DNA of 64,000 nucleotides from Malachius bipustulatus (taxonomy: Eukaryota > Arthropoda > Insecta > Coleoptera > Melyridae), in the NCBI GenBank assembly GCA_910589415.1, contig OU342636.1, forward strand, positions 3,330,437-3,394,436, in the 5' to 3' direction. Numbering within the stretch: position 1 is the stretch's first letter; every line of letters begins with the position of its first letter. A program made the translations under genes and the position numbers. Shown piece after piece: positions 35,076-47,551 of the stretch. Under the pieces are notes generated by a model that did not search any database, was not told the origin of the DNA, and saw only the letters and a program-made list of their open reading frames with translations.

Positions 35076-36384
35076 ATTATTCCATAATTTTTATAAATAT
35101 AAATATTTCATTGTTAATAATTGTATGTATACCTACCTGTGATACCGTTTGTAATTCACCAACAACTGCATTTCTCATTTTTTGTGATATTTGAATTTAT
35201 TCCATCTAATTGTTATATTCTGTGATATTTGAATATCTTTATTATCTATTTTACTGTCTATTTATATTAATTACTTTAATAAAAATTGTTAAAATTTGCT
35301 TGTGAATTTTCTTCGACCTGTGACGTTGTTCATTTGTGTGCATTGCCATAACAATAGTTAAGTTTTCATTTTGAGCTAGCTAGCTGCTAAGTAGCATTTT
35401 TAACCTCCCCGAAAACTGCTCGGGGTGGAACGGAAGGTTATAAATGTACAACTGGTTAATTTACACTGTAGAACAACAAAATAATTGAAAGGTAATTCCT
35501 ATTTACACAAATGATGTTAACGATTATAATACTTAATATTTAACAATAAGACGAATAACTTGAATTAAATCCAGGAGTAGGTAATTTTTTTGTGTAACGA
35601 ACGATATTTTATTATTTTAAAATCGACAACCTGTGTGAACTCGGCAGGTAAAAGCCAGCAGGTTATTTTACGGAAACGACCGAACGCCCAGTGCCGTTCG
35701 TCTACTTCTCTGCCTCGTATTAGGGAATCCCACCAGCCCCATGAACATAATTGATTAGGTATTGCATTGCAAAATTCTACGTTGATCAATCCTCTTACCG
35801 TTAGCAATGGTAAACATAAGTGCGGGCCTTATTGTTTAATTGTTTTTTTGAAAAGGGACGATGGCACACCCATATCTCCGCCGCTGGTTTTCGCAATTTA
35901 TCACCATAAGCCGTAAATCATGAAAGATACTTAGCTCATGCTGCGTGCCAAATTTCAAATTTTTAAAGCAGCCGTTTTGACAATATTCACAAAACATTAT
36001 TTTTTTCCCAAAACTTCAACGTTTTTATCTTGAAAATGAAGCTTTCCCGGTTATAAGTGTATTAGAGAAACTGGCATTATTTTAACGTTATCTATCGTTT
36101 GGTAAAGTCCTGACGTTTTAAGTTGGACCACCCTGTATACAATATCGCGAGCAGGTGAATTTTGGAAAACTACTTTTTCGTGATCGGGGCGTCATGATTG
36201 GTGGACATTTGATGAGTTTGGGTGATTTTCGAAAAGTAATGTAGTGTTTCACCAACAGTAAATAAGACCTTATTCATAGAATAAACTTATTCATTGGTTA
36301 AAAAATGGCAACTTCTGTTTCACCAAACACGAATAGCTCTATTCTATGAATAAATCTGCAAAATAAACTAATCAGCCAAATAGT
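35076..36384. other. no recognised gene; fragment of AT-tailed repeat end
   Basis: Mostly unassigned AT-rich sequence. The segment 36145-36240 (GCAGGTGAATTTTGGAAAAC to GATTTTCGAAAAGTAATG) matches the terminal block of copies B and C. It is truncated and preceded by CACCCTGTATAC. After it, 36245-36380 contains two GTTTCACCAA strings in a small repeat. The frame at 35807-35565 has no motif. Confidence 0.5.
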
Positions 36385-36603
36385 TTTTTTTTTTTTTTTT
36401 TTTTTTTTATTCAGCTTAACGTGCCTCAACAACTGGAGGTCATTGGCACAATATACAGTGTATTACATAATCAGCCTTACTTTAATTTTGAATAAATTTT
36501 TAAACTTTAATATTAAGTTATGTTAGTGGCACAATAAATCTAGTTTTGATTTGTGATGTATGGGTTCTGATTAGATGCTGTTGTATACTCCGATGTCCTT
36601 TAA

Positions 36604-39600
36604 TTAGTAATTTATCAAATTGTCGAAGCTGTTGGATAATTTGAGGTCTTGGTGGATGTCTCCCGTTATCTTATATCGTTGGCGAGCTTGGGAGAATTGT
36701 TTGCATTCTGCAAGAATATGCTGGACTGTGAGGTGGCTGTTAGTGTTGCACTGATCGCAGAGTGGTGGGTTAGTTGATGCCATTAGGAAGCCATGAGTCA
36801 CTTGTGTGTGTCCGATTCTCAGTCTGTGAATAATGATTTTGTGCCTTCTTTTCATGGGTGGTAGAGTGTCTGTGGTTATCTGTGGATGAATGATGCTTAG
36901 CTTGGTGTTTGATTGGCTCCATATATTTTGCCAGATCGTGTAAACGCCTTGCCTAAGGTGGTTCTTCAGATCTGTGTGCAGTTGTAGGTCTATTATAGGT
37001 AGGTCGGATTGTATGGCACTTTTTGCTGCAGAGTCTGCTTTCTCGTTTCCTGCGATGCCTACATGTGAGGGTACCCAGATGATGGAGATGTGGACACCTT
37101 GTGTGGCAAGCAGGTGGCAGGCTTCATGTATGGATTGGGCCAGGGCATTTTGGGTGTAGATGTTTTCTATTGTCAGGATAGATGACAGTGAGTCTGTGCA
37201 AACGGCGACTGACTTGTCGGCGTGTGTTATCGTTTTTATTGCACATAGTATTCCGTATAGCTCTCCTGTGTGTATGCTGCATTGTTTGTTGAGCCGATGC
37301 CTGGAGATGAGGGATGTAGAGGTGGTGACTGAACAGCTGACACCAGTTTCTGATTTTGAGGCGTCGGTGTACAAGATTTTCCCAAATTTTTTCGAGTTGA
37401 TCAATTCCAGGAAAGTTTGTCGTAGGAGTGCGTTAGGATTGTCCTGTTTTCTGTATTTACTGAGTGTGGTATTCACCGCTGGTAGAATTTTCGTCCATGG
37501 AGGGATGGTGGTTACGGGATGAGGAAGAGTTTTTGTTAGGTTGGTATCGTTTAGTAAAAGTTTTAGCCTATTAGGGATTGAGCGTAGTGTTGTGGATGGA
37601 TTGGCGGGTGGTTCTTGTGCAGTGGTGAGAATATGATAGACTGGGTTGTTTGGGTTTGCTGACACTCTGGCGGAGTATGATAGAAGTAGTTTGTCACGGC
37701 GTAAATGGAGGGGCAGTTCGTGTGATTCACAGTAAAGGGATATTGTGGGGCTAGATTTGAAGGCTCCTAGACATATGCGAAGTGCGGTGTTATGTACTGT
37801 GTCTAGGCTGCTAAGAGTGGTTTTGCTAGCAGAAGAATATATAGGACTTGCGTAGTCTAGCTGAGAGCGTATTAGGGCTCTGTATATTCTGAGAAGGATG
37901 TTCTCTTCAGCTCCCCATTGATGGCTTGCTAGGGCCTTTAGGATATTAAGTCCGCGAAGGCATTTACCTTTGGCGTTCTGGATATGTTTTCTCCATGTCA
38001 ATCTGCTGTCGAAAGTTACTCCCAATATCTTGTGGTGATCAGTCACTTGCAGGGGCTCACCATTGAAAGTGATGTTCGGGGCTTGGTTGTTTCTTCTTCT
38101 GCTTAATTTTATGACTCTCGATTTTGAAGGGGAGAAATTAAAACCTGTTCGGCGTGCCCACTGGGCGAGTTCATTTACTGAGTGTTGTAGTAGGCCGCAT
38201 GTGGTTGTTGTAACCTTCCCAGAGCAGTAAAGAACAAGATCGTCAGCATAAACGACATGCTTGACTGGCGGTCTTATGGTTGAGCAGATATCGTTTATTG
38301 CTAGTATAAATAAGGTAGTGCTTAGTACTGCGCCTTGAGGTACACCGTTTTCTAATGCAAACGTATGGGATGTTTTACCATTAGCTGTTACTTTGGATGT
38401 CCTGTTAGTTAGAAAGTTTTTCAGGAAAGCTAAGATGTTTCCAGATAGGTTTATCTCTTCTAGCTTTCTGCAGACTGTGGATTTTAAGACTGTGTCAAAA
38501 GCTCTCTCTACGTCGAAAATTACAGCGATAACGTCTTGTTTTGCGGCAATTGAGTCTGCGATTTCAATCTGAAGTAGGGCAAGGTTATCTAAGGTGCTTC
38601 GGTGAGGTCTAAAGCCGGACTGGGTTCAGAATGTTGTGTCTTGAGAGATACCAAAGCAAGCGCTTGTTGATCATTTTCTCCATTAGCTTGCACATTGTGC
38701 AGGTTAGCGAGATAGGTCGATATGATTTTGGATCGGTTGGGCTTCGATCAGGTTTCTTGAAGGGTAGGATTATAGATTCATCTTCCCATCTCCACGTAGA
38801 TGGGAATTCTTGGGTAGTCCAAATGTTGTTGTAGAGCTCTAGAAGTTTGTTGAGGCTAGTTGCGTGGAGGTTTTTAAGGAAGATAAAGGGAATGTCATCT
38901 GGGCCTGCTGCCGAGTTTTTGCAAGACGATAAGGCATGGTAAAGTTCTTGACGTGTGAAGGGTGTGTTCAGTGAGCCTGAGTCAAAATGTTCTGTTGAGC
39001 ACGTTATATGGGTGGTTCGGGGGACGTTAGTATTCTTGCTTTGAGCTTGGAAGTGATTAGCGAGAATGTTGACAATTGCTTGGTTGTCTGTGGTCATTCT
39101 GTCATTATGTGACAGAGCTGGTATCTTGCGTGTTGTGCCACGTCCTTGCATTCGCTTAATTTTTGACCAAACTTCTTTTGGTTGTGGTTCGGTTGTCAGC
39201 GTGGAGACGTATTTTTCCCAGGAGTTCTTTTTGCTTTCCTTTAAGATGCGTTTGGAAGTAGCTTTTAGTTTTTTGAATTTTATGAGGTCTTCGAGCGTCC
39301 GAGTTCTTCGGTATTTGCTTAGAGCCCTTTTGCAGTTTCGAACAGCTGTTTTGCAAGCGTCGTTCTACCATGGGATTGATTTCTTCGAGCAAATTCTGGA
39401 TTTTCCTACATGTTTTTCTGCAGAGGAGATGATGCAGTTAATAAACTGGTTTGTGGCTTGATCAATGTTGCAGGAGAGATTGAGGGAATCTGTTTGCGCT
39501 TTTAGGTGTGTGGCAAAACTGTCCCAGTCGGCTTGTGCTAATTTCCACTTGCTTGTTCTATCATTTGACTTAGCGCTGGTATCTGTTGAGATTATGATTG

Positions 39601-40264
39601 GAAAGTGGTTACTATCATATAAGCTGTCACAAGTACGCCAGTTAATTAAGGTGGATGTTCGTGGATCGCTGAAGCTTAAATCAATGGACAACAGTTTTCC
39701 TGAAGCTATGTTGAAGTGGGTGCTACTTCCTGTATTTAGGAGGCACAGGTCGGTTTTGTTCAATATGTTTTCAATTATTTTACCCCTTCCAAAGGTTCTG
39801 TCTGATCCACACATGATGTTGTGGGCATTGAGTCACCTGTGATTACGAATGGTTTTGGTAGTTATCTTACGAGTTCGAGGATTTCGGTTTCCGTCGGATT
39901 ACTGTTTGGGGCTATGTAGATGCTGCACACTGTGGACTTTTGTGGGCACCACACACTAACGGCGACGGCTTCCAAGGTGGTAGTTAGTTGATATTTTTGG
40001 CTATATGTATCCTTAGACACAAATATTGAGGAGCCTCCGCTGGCTCTCTCGTGAGTGTTCCTGATGTGATGATATCCCTCATAATTTCTGAGACGAGGTT
40101 TATGCGATGTCTTGAAATTGGTTTCTTGTAGGCAGATAATGTCGGGAGTAGTGTCTGAGATGAGTTGTTCTATTCTTTCCAAGCGAGGATAGTATCCATC
40201 GCAGTTCCATTGTATTATGGTGAATATTATAATAAATATTATAGTGGAGAAGAGTGATATCTAC
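36604..40264 (-). pseudogene. LINE ORF2: endonuclease, reverse transcriptase, RNase H
   Basis: The order is standard. The APE endonuclease starts at about 40225 with IIQWNCDGYY and PDIICLQETNF. RT follows with SYRPISLT, NGVPQGAVLS and the catalytic YADDLVLYC (about 38250). RNase H has all four acidic residues (ILYTDASKS, HTGELYGI, VCTDSLSS and WVPSHVGIAGNEKAD at about 37050). A tail carries RLRIGHTQVTHGF and a CDQC motif. Damage is light: a stop near 39862, a one-base loss near 39828, a TAG in place of Trp at about 39369, and a one-base loss near 38620. The frame is then open from about 38615 to 36604. It would make cDNA by target-primed reverse transcription. The I-clade call is by domain content. 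Confidence 0.9.
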
Positions 40265-40271
40265 TTTGTTT

Positions 40272-42314
40272 TTAGTAAGACGATTCTTGGGATTGATATG
40301 AGGTGATAGAAACGTCAGAGTGATATTCTTCGTCGGTAGGGACGATCGAACCAAGTGATGAAACGCTTTCAGTCTCTATTGCTTCGTCTTTGAGGCGATC
40401 TTTAAGTTTCTTGGACAGTCTGGTGAACCTATTTTTTATTGCTCTGCTTTCAAGACTTTGATATACAGGGTGTCCCGTATCGTTATGTTCAAATCTTGTG
40501 AGCATATAGTAGGCTTAATTTTGAACCCAAAAAACCCAAAAATGGCAGGTCTATCTTTATTCGTTACGAAGTTACAGGCCTAAGAAAATTATGACTAGTA
40601 AATAACAAAGATTCAACTTTGTAAACCACACAACCACATGTGTTGTGGTTTAGGCTAATAATTTATTGTTATGGTAACGACATGAGTAAATGTCACCGAA
40701 ATTAACATTAGAAGAGGTTCTCCTGCTCATACAAAATGGCATTTGGATTCAATATGGGGCACCAGCATATTTCGGAATTGGCGTTTGTAACTAAATTCCA
40801 AAAAGCAATTATTATTGGATCGTATTCAGCATGCTGGTCAAGAGATCGGTCGCGAAAAAAGACGAGAAATTAGAACTGTTACTTCTGCAATAGGCCTCCG
40901 AGCACAAGTTTGTATTCAGCAAGGAATAGGACATTTTTAACACATGATAAACTAAAGATGTGGTCAATAAAATAAGCTTTATGTGGTTTTCAAAGTTAAA
41001 TCTGGTATTTACTAGACATTATTTTCTTAAGCCTCTAACTTCGTAACGAATGCAGATAGACCTGCCACTTTTGGGTTTTTTAGACTTAGAAATAAGCCTA
41101 CTATATGCTCACAAGATTTGAACATAACGATACGGGACACCCTGTATAGTATGCATGTCAGAGAGGAGGGTTTTGATGTCGCTGGTAAATTTCAAAGCTT
41201 CATTGTAGGGGTGGATGCTTCCATACGAATTTTCCAAGAAAGCTACAAAGTTGTCCACGGGTAGGAGAAAGGGTTTTGGGGTCTTCTGATATGCTTCGTG
41301 GATATTACATCTGGTTTTTTCTGTTAAGCTTGGATCTACTCCGAGGTCGGTCCTGGGTTTTTTGTCTTTTTTATCGTTACGGTTTTTGTTTTTTGGTGGG
41401 TCACTTGGAGGGAGCATCAAAGCAGGTTCTTTAGACGGAGACTGTAGCGGGTCTCTGATTTCTTCACTAGGTGTTGAGATTTCAAAGTGAATCCTTTTTT
41501 GACCATAAGTTTGATTTGGTGGGTCTTTGTTCCCGAGGGGGGTTGTTGGAACTAGATTTGGCTCTGCAGTTGAGTCGGAGGGTAGTTGATTGGTAGGTTG
41601 TGGTATGGTAGGGTTTCCATTAGAATTTGGACAGGATTTGGCGACGTGACCTACACGTTTGCAGAGGAAGCACTCCATTTTGTCAGTGGACAGAAATATT
41701 CTGTGCTGAACATCGTCGGATTCGATAACGACTGAGGTTTGTAATTCAAAATTCTCTGTGGGTGGGAGGATGTATACTTGGCGGCGGAAGCTAAGGATGT
41801 GGCTAAGATCGTCGTCAGGAATGCCTGCTTTAAGGAATGAGATCGGGGAGGCTAACTGGAGGCCTAAAGCTTTAATGGATCTCTCTACGAGTTCATGTGG
41901 GATGGATGGCGAAACATTAGAGATTAAAATTCTTTTAGTAGGGGAAACGAGTCTTCGAATGTTTAGTATGGTATTTCCAATGGTTATTGATGGGTGGGTT
42001 TTAAGAAGTTTGTCGACGAGTTCTGTGCTCGCTAGGTAGATGCAGATCCGGTTATTGGAAATTCTGGATGCAAACGTGATATTTTTCGCTCCTATCGCAT
42101 TGCTGATACCTTTTACGTAGTCATATAGTTTTAAACTATCTTCTGCGTGTAAAACTATAGCTTGGTCCTTTTTCGGGAATGAGGGTTTCGGTACTGACTT
42201 TGCCGCTGTCACGTATGAGGTGGTGGGTTTGACGGTGGAGTTTGCGCTAGGGGTGTTTTGTAACATTGTGGGTGTTGATTGCAGTGCAGCGGGGTTTCTT
42301 GAGGTGCTGCTCAT
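40272..42314 (-). pseudogene. LINE ORF1 (nucleic-acid chaperone, CCHC) split by MITE
   Basis: The first part (42314-41145) begins MSSTSRNPAALQ. It has a middle region resembling an RNA-recognition fold and a zinc knuckle CFLCKRVGHVAKSC (CX2CX4HX4C) near residue 213. A low-complexity Pro/Lys region follows. The frame enters a MITE at 41144 and resumes at 40465 with YQSLESRAIKNRF, ending at 40272. Leaving out 40466-41144 and one TA keeps the frame. The protein would bind LINE RNA in the RNP. Apart from the MITE no lesion was seen, giving a product of about 455 residues, a normal size for the family. Confidence 0.85.
40466..41144 (+). mobile_element. mariner-derived MITE, 679 bp, inside LINE ORF1
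   Basis: The termini CAGGGTGTCCCGTATCGTTA are inverted, with TA duplicated at 40464-40465 and 41145-41146. The arms are about 130 bp. The interior still encodes plus-strand transposase scraps: YGAPAYF, like the second Asp motif, and near 40830 RIQHAGQEIG...CIQQGIGHF, like the transposase C-terminus. It is therefore an internally deleted mariner-like copy. Confidence 0.85.
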
Positions 42315-42700
42315 GTAGTCAAGAGCAGCTGATGTGATATTATTATTAATTTTTGTAGGATAATACGCCGAAGGTTGACAACTTGCTGACTTTCATAGCT
42401 ATAATTCTGGTTGCCTACTCTTGCGCCGGGCGTGGGGGCTTGGCGTAGGTCGGTGTGGTGTTATCAGCACCAGCTGCCGATGTTGCTGTTATCAGCTGTT
42501 TGTGAGATAGAAAATAATAAAAGAATATGTAAAAAAGTTAATGTTTCCAAACTAGTTCAGTGCAGATATTGATAGTTGAAACACAGGTTCCACACTAGGT
42601 TCGAGGTGCCATTATCGGCTGGTTGGTATCGAGAAAACTGTAGATTAACTCGTAGAAAATACTAATTTTGCTGAGCGTGAGCCAGAAACGATGTCACTTC

Positions 42701-43213
42701 ACCGACGTGAAACTCGCGAATCTATTTATTTATTTATTCTAAATAAAATTTATCAAACACTGCTATCATAATCAGTTATTTTTCAAACCAGACTTTTAAC
42801 TTCTTCATCGTCTTCCTCCGAGTCTTCCGATGAAGAGCATGAGGCAAGAAGGCGTCCCAGAAGAGACCTTGCACACTTGAACAAGAGGGAAAATCTGCAT
42901 TGCTTCATATTTATACTTTAGTCCTTCGGCTTGCTTTCCAAAAGTTGACAGCACATGTAAGTTACAGGGAGTGACTTAGGAAAAGCTGTAAGAGTTTCAC
43001 TTAATTTTCACTCTTCCTTGTTGCTCATCGTCTTAAAAAGTTTACACCCTATGGTTTATTTAATAATTATAAGAGGTAGGTATACGTGTATTCACGCGAA
43101 GGGCATACGTCGGAATGAATAAATCATTAAACCACACACAACACGAATTAAGATATGTATTATTTAAAGTTTAAGGTGACGTCACTGCAATGTCATGCAT
43201 AAATGTACAATTA
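42701..43213 (+). other. no complete gene; short Ser/Glu-rich coding-like string
   Basis: Around 42795-42900 the plus strand reads SSSSSSESSDEEHEARRRPR and then DLAHLNKRENL. This resembles the acidic, serine-rich N-terminus of Harbinger-type transposases, but no start, domain or continuation was found. The rest is unassigned. Confidence 0.35.
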
Positions 43214-43908
43214 AAGCTATGGTTTGTTAGAACTGTCCGTTACGGACGGCGTACGCGTACGACAGAATCTACAGCGTACAACTTTATCGGTTTTGAAGAG
43301 AGGGTGGTTTGTTAGAAATGGATTAGTACGTGATTGTATGCTGATATGCACAGACAACAAATAAGTATTTATTATTAATTTCGGCAAAATTTCTTTATAT
43401 GATAACAATGGCTGAATATTTTTGCTGGCAATACTGCGAAGAATGCTGGTAATGCTGCGAAAGAAGAACATGAAGATCTTCTTTAGAGTTTAATTGGTTC
43501 TCGTCGCCAGAATAAATGTGAAGATGGAATGTTTTCTAATAGAAGTTTGGAAGGGGCTTATAAATAACAGTTTTTGACTGTGCATAATTAGGTGTTCTCG
43601 TACGAGGTCTCTCAATTTGTCGTCTTCCTCTGCTGAAAACTTGGATACCATTTTCAAATAACGGCTTTTTACCACTGTTTCAACACTGTCAGCTGTATGC
43701 TCAGCTGAACGACTGCGTCGAAATCAAATCGAGTTTGATTCCGACCGAAACAACGACGCAGATAATTTTACGCCTACCGTGAGTCTATCTGCGCAGATTC
43801 TAACAAACCGGCTCCGCGTCTTCTTGAGTTCTAGATTTCAACAGAAGTCCGAGGCGCACAACCGACTGTCTGCTTTGCGTCGCCTACAGTCCTAACAAAC
43901 CATAGCTT
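43214..43908 (-). mobile_element. TIR element AAGCTATGGTTTGTTAG, 695 bp
   Basis: The ends AAGCTATGGTTTGTTAGAACT and the complement at 43885-43908 are inverted. The flanks read TTA on the left and TTA or TA on the right depending on where the border is set, so either a PIF/Harbinger (TTA) or a TA target is possible. On the minus strand at 43675-43600 the string KFSAEEDDKLRDLVREH resembles the start of a MADF/Myb-like domain, a partner protein type found in PIF/Harbinger elements. Only this piece remains. Confidence 0.6.
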
Positions 43909-44619
43909 TACGCATTTATTTATCTGTTTTATAAAATTAGAACGTATTTTATCTGAAGCTGCACCAGAAATGGTTTTACTGGAAACCATCTTCTCGCACG
44001 AACAGCATCGTATTCAGTTTGGACACTCTCAAAATTTCTCGTGCGAGTTTGCGTTGCGTGCGTTCCCCGCATCGCACGCAACGCACTACCCGGACGCAGC
44101 TAGTACACGTCGTTACTGAGCTGTCAAACACGTTGGTGCAACAAGAATAGATTTAACTAGAGAATAAAATTTATTTATTCAATAGTTATTTAGAGATTTA
44201 TTTGCTGTTGGTTAAACCGGGCATAAAAGAATTATGTCTACACATACAACACAAAAAATTCCTAGTAGATTAACTTTTGTAAATGGATGATTTTACTGTG
44301 CATTATTAACATAGAGCACAAAACAAGCGAGTAGGTATGTTTTTACAATAATTAATAAATGGTCGCTACATAATACTATTAAACAAGTGTTGTTATACAG
44401 GGGGTGTAACCTCTTTATTTCGAGCTGCCGATTTATTTGTTTGAAATAATCGAGAGTCTGTAGGTGCTTCAAATTTGCCTTCTAATTTATAGTGAGGGAG
44501 AGAGGTACTAATAAGCAAACGTACAACAAATCATAAATTTTAATTTCTATTAAATAATAATGTCTCAAAATATTTAGATTTATACTACGAATAATAATAT
44601 CGTATCGATTATACAGAGT
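43909..44619. other. no recognised gene
   Basis: A GC-rich patch at 43990-44110 holds repeated GCACGCAACGCA strings, some in inverted order. The rest is AT-rich. Nothing can be named. Confidence 0.4.
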
Positions 44620-44819
44620 GATTCAAATTTTATCTTGTTTACAACAGGAATCGATAGAACGGATTAAAATAACCCTACTTTGCGATGTAACATTTTCCTC
44701 AGAAATGCTTTATTTCTACGCTAGAGGGCGTTGAAGTTGAATTTATTTTCTAGCTTTTTTCTCATAACTCTTGAACGATTTATCCGATTTAGACTAAATA
44801 CACAAATAATGCGGCAGCA

Positions 44820-46352
44820 TTACAAATGTTCAAAATGCATTCCTTCAGCTTCAATACACTTCTGGCATCGATGAATTAGTGAATTAATTACCGCTTCTAT
44901 TTGTACAGGGTGATTTCTTAGTTCGCCGCAAGCATTTCTTATTCTTTGAAGCAATACCTCGCGCCGGGTATCTACTGCAGTGTCGTGTACCATTGCTTCT
45001 AGGTGACCCCAAGCAAAATAATCAAAAGGATTAAGATCTGGAGAACGAGGTGGCCACGCCACTGGACCTTCACCAGGAATACTCACATTTAGGTAGTTGT
45101 TGGGTATAAGAGTCCAATCCATCGGTGGTGATAATTTTCGTTCAACCACTGCCGTACTTGTTTTCCATAATGAGGGAGATGCACCATCAAACTGTATCCC
45201 GCTATCTCTTCGTAAATTTTAATGGAACATCTTCAAGAACATGGTGCTGCGAATTTTCTAGAAATTCTTACAATAAGTTTCCATTTAAACAAGGAGGTAA
45301 AATATGCGGTTCGCAGAGATTATTACTTATAATACCCAGCCACACATTTACACTAAACTCTTGTTGAAACGTAGATTGCCTGATGCACCGAGGATCAACT
45401 GTACCTACTCCAAACATGAAGATTGTGGTAATTGTAAAATTGGAATCATCTGTTCATAATGTCTTTTGCAAACCGAATCCAAAACCCAATTTCAAAAGTT
45501 AAGACGTTTTTCAGCATCTCCTGGCAGCAAACCTTGAACAGGTTGGAAATGAAAAGCCCTTCAATGATCTCGCCCGAATGCTCTTAGTACAGTCGACTGA
45601 GAGGAATTGAGCTGCTGGACTGCTTGACGTGTGCTTATACAAGGTGATCAGTAACTCGCCCACTCCAAATAAAGGGCGATATAGAACCCATTAAAATTAA
45701 GGATATTCTGGAAAAAAAAATGAATCCAATGGTTGGTTTTCAAGTTACAGAGTTTTCCCTCATCCGAGTTTTAAGCTATTTTTTTCAATAACTGTGATAA
45801 AAATTAATGAAAAATTCAGGTTACTGTAATGTCTGGAACGGATACCATATAATTAATCAATTTCTTTTTCACAAAACCTCTTTACAGTGGAATTGAGAAT
45901 GTTGTAAATTGCTAACGTACCTCAATCTGAACGAAATTTGAAGTTTAGCAACCGCCAAAACTCAACAATAGCAAAAATGCTATGGAAATAAAAATAATGA
46001 AAATACCATCTAACCCGAACTTATTCACATGTTCAGTGCAGTGATGCCACTTTTATTTTTATAGAAACGATCATATCTATGGAAAAAAAGGACTTACAAC
46101 ACTGCAGTAAGAATATTTACCACTCTTAAAAAGTGAAGTTTACCGCAGCATGCTCTGAGTGCGCGAGGTACTGATCACCCTGTATAGTTGAGTTGTCATC
46201 AAAAAGCCGGAGAACACGAACGTCATTTCTTGGTTGTGCATTAGATTTTGTTCATTGTGTATACATTGTCTACATTGTGTATACTGCCGCTAGTGAATTA
46301 CCATCGCAGAATCCGTAAACATGATGTATATCGACGTATTCTGCATTTGTAA
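44820..46352 (-). pseudogene. decayed mariner-like transposase interrupted by MITE
   Basis: The N-terminus at 46352 reads MPRTFTNAEYVDIHHVYGF, the helix-turn-helix start of this transposase family, ending at the MITE border 46183. After the MITE (45637 down) come TRQAVQQLNSS, a FGVGTVDPR stretch near the first catalytic region, PHYGKQVRQWL (second Asp motif, shifted frame) and WPPRSPDLNPFDYFAWG (third Asp). The end is HFEHL at 44823. Several frameshifts and stops make it inactive. Assignment is firm from order and motifs. Confidence 0.85.
45640..46182. mobile_element. MITE, 543 bp, inside transposase gene
   Basis: The termini CAAGGTGATCAGTAACTCGC (left) and the complement of CAGGGTGATCAGTACCTCGC (right) are flanked by TA at 45638-45639 and 46183-46184. 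The interior has no transposase motif. It separates the N-terminal region from the catalytic part of the host transposase. Confidence 0.85.
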
Positions 46353-47048
46353 AAGTTCTTGGCATTTTAGTATCTTGCCAACACCAAAACAGCTTCTACT
46401 ATTATAATGTACATTTTGTACTTACTGGCTAAATGCCAGGGACCCGTAGACAACCGCGTTGCGCGCGTCGCGTGAGTGAGTGATGGTGGCCTTTAGTTCG
46501 GTCGGTCGACGGCGTTGCGAACGCGCCTGGCTGGAGCCCTCGAGTTTCGTCGACCTCGAGTGTCGAACTTCGATCCTCGATAGTCGGGGAGGCCGAGTCC
46601 GCCGATACCTGAAATGTCATTTTCTTTCTCTTCTGGAAATTGCGGAAGTAACATCTCCTTCAGGAAAACACCTGTCGCTAAGAATTCACCTGTAATGGCG
46701 TTTTGAATTTTCCGTTAAATTATCACGAACATCATCCACGGTTTTGGCTTGGTGAGTGACCTAAAATGGGTTCTTTATTTGTGCTTGAATTGTACCGATC
46801 ATATTTCCTTTTAATGCAATACGCAATTTTTATTACAGCAATTAATCCGATCGAGTTTCGCTCATGGCTACCTGCATGTAAAATTTGTCGATCACATTTT
46901 TGATCTTACTTGTCTTGAGGATGGGACGTGATTTTATGTACCCTTGGTAGGCCAGACTCGATCGGACCGTTAATACAATCAAGAGTGTCTCTGATACGTA
47001 CTGAACTTTCAGCTTTTTCCGACCAGCCAGATTTTTCCGACCAGAAAA
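46353..47048. other. unassigned, partly GC-rich
   Basis: 46430-46610 is unusually GC-rich with CGCG and GTCGAC strings, and the rest is ordinary. Two overlapping opposite frames of about 65-70 codons reflect the base composition. It lies between the start of the outer transposase and the second mariner-like element, so it may be outer-element UTR or another insertion. Confidence 0.4.
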
Positions 47049-47551
47049 CGGCGCATGGGATTTTTTTGGTAGATAAGCCTCTTTACTAAATCGAGACCAA
47101 GGAATTGAATTATGATACTTACGAGCTGCGGAATTTCCGGGAAATCGGAAAATTTGCTACCAACTTTGAAATTTTAAATGTAACTCTAGATCAAATTGGC
47201 CATATTTGCGAAGGTCTTTGGAAAAGAAACAACTTTTGTAAAAAACATTTTTTCCTATCAACTTTCCATTGCTGAGATATGACAAACTGAAATTTCATAC
47301 AGTCTACAGGCATTTTATACAAATTTCCGAACGCACCCCAAAAATCAGTTCCACAGATAACAGACAACAATTTTTTATGGATTTGTCATTTTTGACAGTT
47401 GCAACTTTAAATTGAACATGTATTAATAAGACTTGTTATTATAAGAGTGAAAATGTTAGAAGAACATCAGAATCACTTTAATATTTAATTAATAAACATA
47501 ATCATAATTTGCCTCAATAAATAAATTAACAATTAGGCAAGATGTGATATT

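Larger units (their letters stand above)
36385..42700 (-). mobile_element. near-complete I-like LINE with MITE insertion
   Basis: Read on the minus strand: 5' region (about 42700-42315), ORF1 (42314-40272), ORF2 (about 40264-36604), a 3' UTR of about 200 bp, and a poly-A tail seen as about 24 T at 36385-36408. The 5' border is approximate because no target duplication was found. A 679-bp MITE sits in ORF1. The copy shares conserved C-terminal blocks with the relic at 690-2616, so the two are related families. Confidence 0.85.

Noticed and set aside
37160..37522. Plus-strand frames over 36974-39842
   Set aside because: All are antisense to LINE ORF2, which has clear RT, RNase H and endonuclease motifs.
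46429..46695. GC-rich pair of opposing frames that might be a host exon
   Set aside because: Both strands are open because of composition. No splice-bounded domain or family motif could be seen.
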